DNA of 64,000 nucleotides from the NCBI GenBank assembly GCA_028532985.1, contig JANCIK010000010.1:1550001-1614000 (forward strand), given 5' to 3'. The DNA is from Stropharia rugosoannulata (lineage: Eukaryota > Basidiomycota > Agaricomycetes > Agaricales > Strophariaceae). Made by a program: the position numbers and the translations under genes. Positions 1 to 11,105 of this stretch are shown here, piece after piece (positions within the stretch are counted from its first letter, which is position 1; every line of letters begins with the position of its first letter). The notes under the pieces were generated by a model. It worked only from the letters and a program-made list of their open reading frames with translations, did not search any database and was not told the DNA's origin.

Positions 1-988
1 GAGAGAAGACGCGTCGCAGGTATTGCTTTGGAGTGGGGATTAGCATAGAGCACAAATTGAAGATTTAAGACCTAGAGGAATAGGCAACATCAATAGATAG
101 ATAACCAGCCTGTGAAAAAGGGATACAGTACCTCGAGATTAGGACACTTTTCGACGAGCATTTTCATTCCTCGGTCAAAGTCTGAAACGGGATAATTTCC
201 AACGTTAAAAGCCTCTGTCTTGAGAGAAAATACCCTCAGATCTTCGAATAGATAGAACTGTAGGATGTAGTGAGAGAATTTTCCGCTATTTGTTAATTCA
301 GACGTACCGCTGAATTGAGAGTAGGTCGGTAGTAGGCCGAATGGTCATTGGTCTCTAGATCAAAGTCGAAAGGCTTTTCTCTGTCCAAAACGCTAACAGA
401 AGTCAAAGCAGGACAGTATTTTGACAAGGTCGTCCATATATCATCATCCTCCTTACTGGGCTTTATAAGGGGTGGGGTACGGTTCCATTGAAATGATTTG
501 AGACCGGACATTCCTCTAAGCGCACATACAAGGGCCCGCTCTGCAGCAAGGTCCGCTTTATTTTTTTCCATCTCTAGTTCTCGCAGCTTTTGAATATCGT
601 CCTCGTCATCCTCGTCCTCGTCCTCGTGTAGCTCGGCGCCGTGTGGTGCAGCGATCTCTTCACGAGACTGCACGTCCCTGTATATTCCAGGAATTCTTGG
701 AACATCTATTTGGCGCCCATATGGCTCGGCTGACTGTATTTCTAGCACACGAACGTTTTGTGAGAGGTGACGATTGTTGGATAGCTCCTGCCAGAGGGGC
801 GAGACGAGTGGTGTACGGATAATGCGCAAGTCGATGTGGTTCGGAGATACAATCAGGTGTAGTCGAAAACAGGTGGCTGATAGGTTTCCAAGGTCTACTG
901 GAGAATCAAGAGCAGAAGCGATGTAGTCGAGAGTCTCTGCAGGTAAGTCCGTAATCAGCATCCTGACTGACGAGGTGCCACAAGACAA
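1..988 (-). CDS. F-box protein, partial (3' end beyond left edge)
   Basis: The minus-strand reading frame opens at 988, or at a second Met at 961. Its first 45 or so residues match an F-box: LPAETLDYIASALDSPVDL followed by a conserved hydrophobic/Cys pattern. F-box proteins recruit substrates to SCF ubiquitin ligases through Skp1. Downstream are an acidic DEDEDDEDD stretch and leucine-rich segments (ALTSVSVLD, VRVLEIQS) like those of the LRR-type F-box proteins abundant in Agaricomycetes. The frame stops at 293, but a GTACGT donor at about 307 and an acceptor near 253 lead into another open exon (about 131-252) with the same character. A further donor follows, so the gene runs off the window. 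The substrate is unknown. The F-box call is fairly sure; the exon ends are estimates. Confidence 0.7.
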
Positions 989-1639
989 GAGGCCTCTTGA
1001 AATCTCAGCCAGGCCGCGGCCACGACTCAGGCTCCGTGCCTGTCAAAGTTCCGGATGAAGACCATCTCCTGATGTGACGCCACAGCTTAATGCCGGATGG
1101 AGTTTGCTTGCAAACGCGCCGCGTATAGTGGCGTAACTAGTCACGATTCAGACAGAGAAGGCCGAGTCGTGACCCGGAAAGCAGTGGAAGTAGAACTGCC
1201 CAGTCCCACTGCCACCGGCCGCTTCTACTACTACTCCTTTAGTACCGGATGGTAGCGAGCCTACCTAAGGCGATCGTGATTCGACAGTGCTCGCTTGTGC
1301 TCGCTTCGCTCTCAAGGAACGCACCCTCAGTGCTCACTCTTCAAAATTTATGTTGTACAGCAATATGTACCATGGAGGTTGTGGCATAATTTGTCTCTTT
1401 TAGTAATCTGGTATATGAAATGTGGAGTGGCTTACTCTACTATGTACCGTGGACGGTGGGGATCGTGGCATCCTTTTACTAGTAATTTAATCTAGAAAGT
1501 AAGTAATAATACACGATTACTTCTAGTACAACAATTTCTTCAACAGTGGGGCCACCACGCACGCACTAAGAGACTCAGGTTATTAGCGGATAGTTGATTA
1601 GTAGACGGATTACACGCTTTTCAATCATCCTCTGATGCA

Positions 1640-1921
1640 GTACTAATCAGCATTCTTACCATTTAGTTTTTTGTGGTTTCTCACCCCGGAAACAGTAATT
1701 AAACTGCAAAAAACCAGCAAACTGATATATCTGGAAACGTATGTATGTTCTTCTGGAAACCTAAGAAGGAATCAAGCCTGATAATGACCATTTCAATTCA
1801 AGTTGCCGTGCTTCTGAAGCTTAATCTTAACCTGAAATGTAAGTACGGTTTCCTGAAACTGAAAAACGGAACAAAACTGGCAAAATCCGGGTACTAAATG
1901 GGTCAAGTTGCTGATTAGTAC
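1640..1921. repeat. MITE-like inverted repeat
   Basis: The segment at 1640-1667 starts GTACTAATCAGC and ends CATTTAGT. It recurs in reverse complement at 1893-1921, with about 8 differing bases in the centre. The arms enclose about 225 bp of AT-rich, non-coding DNA. The size and layout suit a small non-autonomous DNA transposon. I could not define a clean target duplication, so the class is open. Confidence 0.4.
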
Positions 1922-2225
1922 ATGCCGGTAATGGTTAGTACTAAGAGTCACCTCACCACCAGGACTTCAAACATGTTGACCTTACCAGTATGTAATAACA
2001 GTCCAGGTATTACTCGCCTTTTCCCGTCATACTGATGTGTCCAACACTTTTACCATACGGAGAGCATATGCTAATAGACTTGAAATGGAAACACGAATAA
2101 GATCCGTTCTCAAAGGGCGGTGAGTACAGTCTTTTTTTGATATTGACTCAAGCTATGTATTGAAAATCGCTATTTGCGTCTTAAAGGTACTCCATACATA
2201 CAAATGTACTCCACAAGTATTCTAA

Positions 2226-2247
2226 CATACATACATACATACATACT
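2226..2247. repeat. (ATAC)n microsatellite
   Basis: About five to six uninterrupted ACAT/ATAC units, in a non-coding AT-rich stretch. Confidence 0.85.
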
Positions 2248-2636
2248 AGAGTTTGAAATGCAATAAGGACAGATACAGAACTTCATTACAGTGCTAATAA
2301 TACACTATGGGTTGGAAAGGATTGCGAATTTAGCAGGATCAAATCTACTGAGAAACGTATAAAAGCAGAGGCTCTTAGCTTTAAATCTTCAGCAGGTTTC
2401 TCCATATCATCTCTTCGTGCAGGTCGCGTCGAGTAACCACAACAAATCTCTTTATTCCCCTCCCAACTTTTTCTGAAAATGTTCTCCTTCCGCTTTGTCC
2501 CCGCTGTGCTCATGCTTACTGCCCTAACGGTCCTTGGCTTACCGACGGGCTCGAAAAATGTACGTACAATCACTGATTGTCTAGAGTCTTTCTAACAACG
2601 GCAGCAGCAGGATCACCACCACAGTCCCGGCAGAGG

Positions 2637-2641
2637 CAATC
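2637..2641. repeat. Target-site duplication CAATC, left copy
   Basis: CAATC immediately before the 5' LTR repeats exactly after the 3' LTR. Five bp is the usual size for Ty3/gypsy integration. Confidence 0.95.
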
Positions 2642-3088
2642 TGTAGCATCTGGCATAGCCACACCCACGGCCCGAGTCATTTCCGCGCCGAGTCAGACGG
2701 CACCGTTCCTCCAGGCAATGTAAGTCGTGTTCGCTCGAGTTATTCTACGTAGCATATTGCATTACCCATATTCCACAGTCATTTACTTACATTTCTCCAC
2801 GTCTCCTGACTCCTCTTGCCTATGTGTACTTATGTGCTGTTCCTCTCATATGCTTCCATGTTATGTGTCCTCTACGTAGTACAACGTGTCCCCGAAGTAG
2901 TAAGTTAGTATAAATAGTTTGTAGTTAGCGTAGTAGTCAATCAGAATACACTTTACACCCGTTCTCTCCTGTGTGAACAACACAACTCCCTCGACACTAC
3001 AACCTCACACGCAACCACACACTCATCAATACCGTGTGCCGACACACTTCTGAAGTCCGCTAGCTCCTTACAGAAGCCCGTCGTCACA
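2642..3088 (+). repeat. 5' LTR of the gypsy element
   Basis: 447 bp, beginning TGTAGCATCTGG and ending GTCGTCACA. It matches 11920-12366 base for base as far as I can read. Confidence 0.95.
2909..2916 (+). promoter_or_regulatory. TATA box in the 5' LTR
   Basis: TATAAATA lies about two thirds into the LTR, a plausible pol II promoter for the full-length element RNA. The same motif is at 12187-12194 in the 3' LTR. Confidence 0.55.
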
Positions 3089-3247
3089 TATTTTGAACGT
3101 AGATAATACCAACTGTCTACTACCGAAACTACAAAACTCGACTAACTACAAATAATTCACCAATACCGACTACGAACAAGACTTGTAAAGGTTTGATCAC
3201 CCATACAGTCCGTCAACAGTCGACCAACAATTATTTCACAACCGAAA

Positions 3248-6200
3248 ATGATGTCACAACGACCTAGCGCATTGGCGGCAGCCCGCAAAACCCGTTCAAC
3301 ACGCACCACGAATACCGATGACGATAACATGCGCCCACAAAGCGCAGCCGGAGTACGAAGAGGCAGATCCGGGGTAGTTCCCACGGTTGCTGCGCCATCA
3401 AGCATCGATGCCGAAACAAAGGAAGAGACTCAGGTGAGTCTTGCTCAAGAATTACGTGCCACTGACACTTCCATGGGAAGTTCTGGAGTTTTCATAAACA
3501 AACTCCAGTACACCGGTGACCCATGGACCCAGAACGAACAACGGGACGAAGAATCCCTCGAACCGCCACAACCGGCGCAGCCAAGGCCTGCAGCGCCGTT
3601 CCCACGCCGTAGTCAAAGTCAAGAAAGTAATGACAGAAGACCACTATTACCTCCAGTGGAGATTAGACCACAAAGTCCACGAAGGAATACTGTAGGAGGA
3701 CCACCTGTTGAATCAGGGGAGCAAGGTGAGCGTTTAAATCTCGATTATAATACTGAAGAAATCTTGCAGCAAGCAGAAAACCGCTTAACCGAAGAACAAC
3801 GTGCGCACCTTCGTAATCGACACCAGAAGACACGCGCCAAAGGTAATATACAACATGACAGCTCTTCTGATGAATCCAGAGGAGAGGGACCGTCCAAAAA
3901 CAAAGGCAAAGGTCCAGATCCCCGTAACTGGGGAGGTATTAATTTTACTGATGAAGAATATAACCCTCAATTACAGGAGCAATTATTAAACAGCTACACT
4001 AAGGTAAATACTAACCCACAACCGCAGAGGCCCCACAATCCGCGACCAGACACCGCCGAACCCATGCGTGAGCAAACACCACGATATCCCGACAATCGAC
4101 CTATCAATCAGATAGCCAAAAATAGCTATCTTGGGAAGACTCTCGCGAATATGGAACGACTACGCATGTCGCACAACCCGGACAGCGACCCATCAAGCTC
4201 TGAATCAGAAGGATCAGATAGTGATGGACCTGGAAGACGATCGCGAGGACCTCGATTCCCCAAACAGTCAAAATCAAACCCACTAAAACGACGAGGACAT
4301 AAACGATCCACTTTGAAACCAATTCCGCCCAAAGAATACGATGGAACCCCGGACTCAAGACAATACAACCGTTTTGTAATTGAAGGGACGGCGTATGTTA
4401 CGGACGGACGAGTACCTACATCACGACAAGCCTTTGTATTATCTTTTTACATGACGGGGACAGCTTATGATTTCTACACTCAGAAAGTATCCTCGGACTT
4501 CCATCAGTGGAGTTTGGGTGATTTCTTTACTGAGCTATTTAATTTCTGTTTCCCAATTAATTTCAGAATGGAGCAACGGAAGCGACTTAAACGTTGTTTC
4601 CAAGATCATCGTTCAGTATCTGCCTATGTACATGAGTTGGAAGAACTATTCAACTTAATAGGTATGGTAAGTGAGCGTGAACAAGTTATTAAATTATGGG
4701 ATGGACTACGTACATCTATACAACAAAGTCTCTGGCGTGATCATTACAACCCAGAAATATCTACCTGGGAAGAAGTAGTCAGCCAAGCAGAGACAATCGA
4801 AATCGCGGAAAACATTACCTCCAATCGACCTAACCGAACCTCAAAACCCAGTGAAGTTAGTTCCCGCCAGCCACACGTACAGCCACGCCCGCGGGATACT
4901 AGACTAAACAATCAAGAACGAGGACCCTTCAGGAACAATGGACGATACTCCACTCCAACTAGACGATTTAATAGCCGAGAAAATTCGGTTAGACCACACA
5001 ATCCAAATTGGGGAAGGGGATACACACCTCGACCAGGCAATCCCTCTGAACGAAATACCACACCTCGACCTCGCCCTACACCACAATCATTCCCACGCAT
5101 ATCTCCCGAAGAACGCACTCAGCTGCTGGCAGCAGGCAAATGTTTTAATTGCAAAGAAGAAGGACACATGTCACGCAATTGTCCAAAGCGAAGTAATGTT
5201 CGTGCATCCAGCTCCAAACCACCCGGAATTCCAGCATTTAATATTGAAATCGAAGGAGAAGAAGATGGCGAGTTTATTCTTCTAGAAGAAACAGACGACA
5301 TACCACTAGGAATGATTGCTATGGAACCAAATGACGAAGCATGGGAGTTAATCAATAAACACCCACACACATACTGGAAGCATCAATATAACCCACATTC
5401 ACCACGCCAACGTAGACTTGGAGATGCAATCTTATTAGGCGCCCAAAATGCTCTAGAGATCGAAGTTCCCTATCCAGGAGATGCACCCTTTTCATTAAAA
5501 TACGGTGACTCTGAGCATGAACGCTTTCGCGTGATCCGCAGTCCCTATCAACATGACACATTCTACGTCTTTGACATTGAATACCGTCGCTATGACGCAT
5601 TATCAGGGGAAGCATTACGACACTCATTCTTTCGCATTGGGGAATGGTATGCCAACCTGTGTGAAACATTTACCGGATCAGACAATAACCGCCGTAAATA
5701 TTCACTTACCCTGGGAGATGCCTACGCCTATAATGCCACATTAGTCCTACGCAGTGGTATTACAGAATTATATCCCACACAACACGCAAACATTGATGAC
5801 GACACACGATTTAATGTGATACCAAGTGCATATATGCGATGGACAATACTGGATGAAGACTATGATGACCCCATCAATATTTCTATTCAAGAACTAGCCA
5901 ATCCTGATCTCGACTTATGCATCTGGTATGTACAAAAACGAAAACACACATCAGACAACTGGGACATCAATTCTATTCTCTCGCTAAGTAGCACTGATTC
6001 AGACAATCAGACAGATATTGACATGCCTGATTTACAGTCAGTAACCGAAAGCGAGGCAAGTGACATGGAATATGATATACTGGAATCAGATATTGAAGCA
6101 GACGAGGCAACTATTTTCTCAGCTCATCCTGAGCTCAGAAACACACCTCATCAAATTATATGTCATTCAATAATGGTCAACGGACATATACATGGAGAAG

Positions 6201-7138
6201 ATACACCACATAGTCCGGATGACGCCAGGCCACAACAATCACTGTCACCCCATACAGATGAATCATTTGTCATCCGTGTTCCTCGACAGGCAGTTGAACA
6301 TGTACACACACCGCCACAGCAAGAACTAACTCTGTCCGACCTTCTGGAGTTACCATTTCCAGACCGAGGAGACTTTCCCACGGAAGAAGCTTATCAATGG
6401 CACTTAAGCGTTGAAGGACGGTCATTGCGCCCGGATTCTATAATTGGAGATATACTATCTCCATTGCTTATCAAAATACTGGAAACCGGCGGACATTATC
6501 CTGGGGATCGTCCGCACTGGACAAATGAAGACCGCTTTGTAATCGAAGCCTACACGCCGCAAGGACACTTGGTCAAAGATAAGAAGCGTAATGTTACTAC
6601 ATTCTTCGACAACGAACATCTTACATATCCTAGCTTTCAACCGGCACTGGAATATGCCTATCGTTGTGCAGTATATTCAGGGCATTCCTTACCCACATCA
6701 TGGAGGACCGAACATCATGAATCAATAGGTCCGTTGCTCGAGCGCAAACTAGAACAGCTTATTGAGCGTGGACGGCCATACCTTCGTGATCAACCATATG
6801 GAGCTATCCGTAGACGCCGGTGTAGGGTACGATGGGACCCGGAGAATGTGCAACAAATACTATTTGAAGATCAAATATGTAGACGTGTTTGGTACTTACC
6901 TAGAAATTACCTTACCCATATCAATCTCAATCTAGAAGGGTGGTATCAGTCTAGATTATTCCATATGTCTGTATCAGGGCCAGAAGACAATTTCTTTGTA
7001 AGATATAATCCCATCACAGACGACGAAATGGACATACACGTGGAAACACGCATGGAAATATCTAACGAAGAAGGGGAAGGAGTAACAGTTCCGGTTTTTC
7101 GATCAAACCAGACCAACATTGTGGCCAGCAATTACTAA
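3248..7138 (+). CDS. Retrotransposon Gag polyprotein, unusually long
   Basis: A 1296-residue ORF that forms the particle and binds RNA. Residues 1-350 are a disordered, charged and Pro-rich region. Residues of about 357-520 carry the retrotransposon Gag domain (FxxELFNFCFP and a WDGLRTSIQQSLW-like helix). A basic Arg/Pro linker leads to a CCHC zinc knuckle, C632-x2-C635-x4-H640-x4-C645. Fungal gypsy Gags are usually a few hundred residues long. Here about 650 more residues follow the knuckle, with acidic tracts and repeated Tyr/Trp/His-rich patches and no family I recognise. The TAA stop is 38 nt before the pol ATG, and pol lies in the -1 frame relative to gag. A second in-frame ATG follows the first at 3251. 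Confidence 0.9.
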   Translation: MMSQRPSALAAARKTRSTRTTNTDDDNMRPQSAAGVRRGRSGVVPTVAAPSSIDAETKEETQVSLAQELRATDTSMGSSGVFINKLQYTGDPWTQNEQRDEESLEPPQPAQPRPAAPFPRRSQSQESNDRRPLLPPVEIRPQSPRRNTVGGPPVESGEQGERLNLDYNTEEILQQAENRLTEEQRAHLRNRHQKTRAKGNIQHDSSSDESRGEGPSKNKGKGPDPRNWGGINFTDEEYNPQLQEQLLNSYTKVNTNPQPQRPHNPRPDTAEPMREQTPRYPDNRPINQIAKNSYLGKTLANMERLRMSHNPDSDPSSSESEGSDSDGPGRRSRGPRFPKQSKSNPLKRRGHKRSTLKPIPPKEYDGTPDSRQYNRFVIEGTAYVTDGRVPTSRQAFVLSFYMTGTAYDFYTQKVSSDFHQWSLGDFFTELFNFCFPINFRMEQRKRLKRCFQDHRSVSAYVHELEELFNLIGMVSEREQVIKLWDGLRTSIQQSLWRDHYNPEISTWEEVVSQAETIEIAENITSNRPNRTSKPSEVSSRQPHVQPRPRDTRLNNQERGPFRNNGRYSTPTRRFNSRENSVRPHNPNWGRGYTPRPGNPSERNTTPRPRPTPQSFPRISPEERTQLLAAGKCFNCKEEGHMSRNCPKRSNVRASSSKPPGIPAFNIEIEGEEDGEFILLEETDDIPLGMIAMEPNDEAWELINKHPHTYWKHQYNPHSPRQRRLGDAILLGAQNALEIEVPYPGDAPFSLKYGDSEHERFRVIRSPYQHDTFYVFDIEYRRYDALSGEALRHSFFRIGEWYANLCETFTGSDNNRRKYSLTLGDAYAYNATLVLRSGITELYPTQHANIDDDTRFNVIPSAYMRWTILDEDYDDPINISIQELANPDLDLCIWYVQKRKHTSDNWDINSILSLSSTDSDNQTDIDMPDLQSVTESEASDMEYDILESDIEADEATIFSAHPELRNTPHQIICHSIMVNGHIHGEDTPHSPDDARPQQSLSPHTDESFVIRVPRQAVEHVHTPPQQELTLSDLLELPFPDRGDFPTEEAYQWHLSVEGRSLRPDSIIGDILSPLLIKILETGGHYPGDRPHWTNEDRFVIEAYTPQGHLVKDKKRNVTTFFDNEHLTYPSFQPALEYAYRCAVYSGHSLPTSWRTEHHESIGPLLERKLEQLIERGRPYLRDQPYGAIRRRRCRVRWDPENVQQILFEDQICRRVWYLPRNYLTHINLNLEGWYQSRLFHMSVSGPEDNFFVRYNPITDDEMDIHVETRMEISNEEGEGVTVPVFRSNQTNIVASNY

Positions 7139-7176
7139 GTGCTCTGCCACTGGCAGGCGCACAAATCCCCAATGGT

Positions 7177-10100
7177 ATGTATCCAGCAATTCAAAGAAAC
7201 GCTGCACAAGTTAAAGCAGCTCGAATCGTGCCTAAACCTGTTATTATAACCATTACATTAAATCAACAACCTGTACGCGCACTACTTGATTCCGGTTCTC
7301 TGGGAGACTTTGTGTCTTCTACAACAGCAGATCAATTACACCTCAAAAAGCTAGAGCTCGAAAAGCCGCTAACCGTGCAATTAGCAGTTCAAGGCTCTCG
7401 CTCTAAAATTAATTATCGAACCACAGCACACCTTGAATATGAATCCATCTCAGAAGAACGCACTTTCGATGTGATTAACATATCACAATATGATGTTATT
7501 TTAGGAACGCCGTGGCTATATCAACATAACATTAGCCTTACTATGAATCCTATTTCCGTAACTATTGGAAGCACACATGCTGCACCTATGACTGGAGAAG
7601 CAACAGCAGCTATAGCCGCACGTGCCCTAATGGTACCTCAAGATGACATCACACGTGCACGCGCAGAACTCATGAATTATGCAGAACCATTGTGCAAAAC
7701 TGCCCTACAAACGGGGTTACCACCCTTACGCGACATCAACCATACAATCCCACTAATTGACGAACATCGCATTTACAAATGGCGACCGTCTCGATGTCCT
7801 GACGCATTCCGTAAAGAATGGACAGAAAAACGGAATGCGTACCTCAAGACAGGCCGCTGGCGCATTACTAATTCACGCAACACAGTGCCAATGATGATGA
7901 TACCCAAGCCACGAGGCAAGGGAGAACCGCCCGCACTACGCACTGTGGTTGACTTGCGTGAGCGTAATAATAACACCCATAAAATGACGTCACCTTTACC
8001 CGACCCAGAAGGAATATTACGACGAGCGGCTGCCCATCCTTTTCGGTCATCTATGGATGGTAAAGATGCTTACGAACAAATACGTATTCAGCCAGAACAT
8101 GTTGATCGTACAGCCGTCACTACACCAGATGGAAATATAGAAAGTTTAGTCATACAAATTGGAGACTGTAATGCTCCAGCAACATACCAATCTCTCATGA
8201 ACCACATATTCTCTCCGTACATTGGCCGATTCATGGACATATATTTGGACGACATAATCATTTACTCTAATACGTTGCAAGAACACATTGAACACGTGAA
8301 GCTAATAATAGATGTTCTAACAAAAGAACAGCTTTACCTGAGTCAGAGCAAGCTCCACTTCTTGGAGCCGGTACTCAAAATACTCGGACGTATTGTGGAT
8401 GATAATGGCATCCAAATGGATCCTAATAAAGTTGATTCAGTAATAAATTGGAAGACACCAACCAATCGCGACCTATTGCGAGGATTTCTTGGTTCCGTGG
8501 GATACCTTGCAGATGATATCCCTACTGTACGCATACCCATGGGACTACTAAGTACTCTCACTGGAGATACAGTTTCCTTTCGATGGGAACCAACACATCA
8601 ACGTGCATTTGACGAAATCAAGCGTCTTACGCAACAAGCACGGGAACATCGACGTGTGCCACTGCAATATGGATCCGACGCACCGCCTATCTGGATGATT
8701 ACCGATGGGTGTGCAACTGGAGTCTCTGGCGTCATCAGCCAGGGACCTGAATGGAAAACTGCGAAGGTAGCGGCTTTCTACTCAGCAAAATTATCTGCTG
8801 CCCAGCAGAATTACCCAGTGCACGAAATTGAAATGTTGGCAGGCATTGAAACAATGTTACGTCATAGAGACATTTTACAAGGCGCAAAATTTAAGTGGGT
8901 AACAGATCACAAAGGACTGATTCACTTACTGCGTCAACAGAATCTGTCTGGACGGCAAGCACGCTGGTGCGAAAAAATTGGAATATTTGACTTCGACATC
9001 CTCTACATACCTGGTTCAGAGAATGTCGTGGCGGATGCCCTGTCGCGCATGTATTCTAATGACACGCATACAACTTCTCGGGCCGATATTGAATACGCCA
9101 CAATGGCGGATCGCCCTGATTCACCTGACCTGACACAAGCAGTATATGCCATAACTGCGCGTCAAGGTAAAGAATCTGCACTCACACGCAAGCCGAGGAA
9201 GCAACCTGTACCTGCTGACACTGGACGCCCTGAGACAAGCCGTGAATTTGCAGCACGCATGCAATCTCGTTTCGTTCTCAAGGGACCTCGAGAACGAAAG
9301 GAGGGCGGGAGTGGTAGCAGTAAAAATACAACAAATAATGTGCAACTAGAAAAGAGAGTAGAGCAATCAGTAAACAAAGAAAGAGACGAAGAATCAGACT
9401 CAGTAACTCCCCAAGTTAACGAATCGTTTGTGGAGCCTGAGACTTACCAAAAGACGTTAATAAAGGTATTATCCCAAGCGGAGGGCGGGATAAATCTTGA
9501 AAAAGAAATTAAAAACCGTTACTCGGAGGACTCTTTCTTTCAGAAGATTCTAGAGTCGCCAAGACACTTCAAAAACTTCCAGCTAGAACACGAGTTAATA
9601 TATTTGAAGGAGAAGGGAGAAAGGGTTTTATGCATACCAAAAATTATTGTGCAGGGACGAAATCTGAGAGAGATAATTATTTCAGAAGCTCATTCTCTCC
9701 TAGCACATCTGGGTGCGGTAAAAACTTTAATCTATTTGCGAGCTCAAGTATGGTGGAAAGAAATGGCCTCTGATGTAACAGTGTTTTGTATGACATGTAC
9801 AACATGCAAACGAAGCAAACCCAGCAATCAGCGACCCTATGGATTATTAAATCCTTTGAAAATTCCATCTCGACCCTGGGAGTCAATAGGAGTGGATTTC
9901 GTGGGGCCGCTGCCAGAATCATCCAACAGAGATGGCACTTTCAACCAAATAGCTGTAATAATTGATTTATTCAGCGCCATGATCCACTTAGTCCCAAGCA
10001 AAATCACGTACACGGCCGCTGATATGGCAGAACTCATGTTCGAGCATGTGTACAAATTACACGGGCTCCCAAAGCACATTATTAGTGACCGAGATGTACT

Positions 10101-11040
10101 GTTTACAAGTACATTTTGGACTACTTTACATAATCTAATGGGAACCAAGCTCAATCTTTCGAGTGCCTATCACCCAGAAAGCGATGGGTCAACTGAGCGA
10201 GCCAACAGGACAATTACACAAATGCTGCGTCAGTGTGTGAATGACAAACAAACCAATTGGGTAGCGAAGTTACCTAGTTTGGAATTTGCACTTAACTCGG
10301 CTAGATCATCGAGCACTGGCTATGCACCATTCTTCCTGAGCACGGGATACATGCCACAACCTATGATTTGGACATCTGCTCCAAGGACTGAGTTCCCGAG
10401 TATACGAAACTTTGCACTTCAAAGGAAAGTGGCTATCATGGCTGCTCATGATGCCATTCTCGCAGCTCGGGTCAAGCAAACCAAGGACGCAAACAAACAT
10501 CGAAGAATGGTTCCATTTAAACAAGGAGACCTTGTTTATATCTCAACAAAAAACATTTCTTTTCCAACAGGACTAGCACGAAAACTAATCCCCAAGTACA
10601 TTGGACCCTATGAAATCATACAGGACTTCGGTAATTACTCATATAAAATTAAATTACCACAACACTTGAGTAGACGTGGAGTTCACAATGTGTTCCATGC
10701 TTCATTACTGCGAATACACGTCCCAAATGATGATAGGCTCTTCCCTGGACGAACAGTGGAGCAACTGGGGCATGGAGACGAAGCAGAGCCTGAATGGGCT
10801 GTAGAAAAAATTATTGGGCATGCAGGTAAAGGATATGACTCCTACTTCCAGATTCAATGGAAGGCAGGAGACGTCACTTGGCTACCATACGCAAAGATTC
10901 AACATCTTAATGCCTTAATGGAGTACTTACAACTCCTTAGTGTCGAAAACATCGCACAATTACCACTTGGCACCGCTGCTATGCCACGACACGATCCACA
11001 AATTGAACTAGGCAATATCAATGCGTCAGTCAACCTATAA
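7177..11040 (+). CDS. Retrotransposon Pol polyprotein: protease, RT, RNase H, integrase, chromodomain
   Basis: A 1287-residue ORF. The aspartic protease active site is LLDSG (D38). The reverse transcriptase polymerase motif is YLDD at residues 356-359. RNase H begins near D510. The integrase zinc finger has H839, H844, C874 and C877, and the catalytic triad is D907, D971 and E1007 with the canonical D-35-E spacing. A chromodomain-like segment starts near residue 1206 (EWAVEKIIGH, then FQIQWKAGDVTWLPY). Chromodomains steer integration to particular chromatin. The pol frame is open upstream from 7066, overlapping the gag end by about 70 nt, so expression could be by -1 frameshifting or by reinitiation at 7177. 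I found no canonical slippery heptamer. No internal stop is present, so it looks intact. Confidence 0.96.
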   Translation: MYPAIQRNAAQVKAARIVPKPVIITITLNQQPVRALLDSGSLGDFVSSTTADQLHLKKLELEKPLTVQLAVQGSRSKINYRTTAHLEYESISEERTFDVINISQYDVILGTPWLYQHNISLTMNPISVTIGSTHAAPMTGEATAAIAARALMVPQDDITRARAELMNYAEPLCKTALQTGLPPLRDINHTIPLIDEHRIYKWRPSRCPDAFRKEWTEKRNAYLKTGRWRITNSRNTVPMMMIPKPRGKGEPPALRTVVDLRERNNNTHKMTSPLPDPEGILRRAAAHPFRSSMDGKDAYEQIRIQPEHVDRTAVTTPDGNIESLVIQIGDCNAPATYQSLMNHIFSPYIGRFMDIYLDDIIIYSNTLQEHIEHVKLIIDVLTKEQLYLSQSKLHFLEPVLKILGRIVDDNGIQMDPNKVDSVINWKTPTNRDLLRGFLGSVGYLADDIPTVRIPMGLLSTLTGDTVSFRWEPTHQRAFDEIKRLTQQAREHRRVPLQYGSDAPPIWMITDGCATGVSGVISQGPEWKTAKVAAFYSAKLSAAQQNYPVHEIEMLAGIETMLRHRDILQGAKFKWVTDHKGLIHLLRQQNLSGRQARWCEKIGIFDFDILYIPGSENVVADALSRMYSNDTHTTSRADIEYATMADRPDSPDLTQAVYAITARQGKESALTRKPRKQPVPADTGRPETSREFAARMQSRFVLKGPRERKEGGSGSSKNTTNNVQLEKRVEQSVNKERDEESDSVTPQVNESFVEPETYQKTLIKVLSQAEGGINLEKEIKNRYSEDSFFQKILESPRHFKNFQLEHELIYLKEKGERVLCIPKIIVQGRNLREIIISEAHSLLAHLGAVKTLIYLRAQVWWKEMASDVTVFCMTCTTCKRSKPSNQRPYGLLNPLKIPSRPWESIGVDFVGPLPESSNRDGTFNQIAVIIDLFSAMIHLVPSKITYTAADMAELMFEHVYKLHGLPKHIISDRDVLFTSTFWTTLHNLMGTKLNLSSAYHPESDGSTERANRTITQMLRQCVNDKQTNWVAKLPSLEFALNSARSSSTGYAPFFLSTGYMPQPMIWTSAPRTEFPSIRNFALQRKVAIMAAHDAILAARVKQTKDANKHRRMVPFKQGDLVYISTKNISFPTGLARKLIPKYIGPYEIIQDFGNYSYKIKLPQHLSRRGVHNVFHASLLRIHVPNDDRLFPGRTVEQLGHGDEAEPEWAVEKIIGHAGKGYDSYFQIQWKAGDVTWLPYAKIQHLNALMEYLQLLSVENIAQLPLGTAAMPRHDPQIELGNINASVNL

Positions 11041-11105
11041 AACATGTCACCAGTTAACCAAATTATCTGCTGCGATCCAAAACCCAAAACACAGACGACA
11101 TCTCA

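Larger units (their letters stand above)
989..2478. other. Intergenic region, no gene recognised
   Basis: I see no convincing coding sequence here. The short open frames lack family motifs and splice context. The stretch holds a MITE-like inverted repeat and a tetranucleotide microsatellite, listed separately. Confidence 0.6.

Noticed and set aside
3089..3106. A tRNA primer-binding site just after the 5' LTR
   Set aside because: The bases do not match the 3' end of tRNA-Met or another tRNA I know, and no self-priming match to the LTR was evident.
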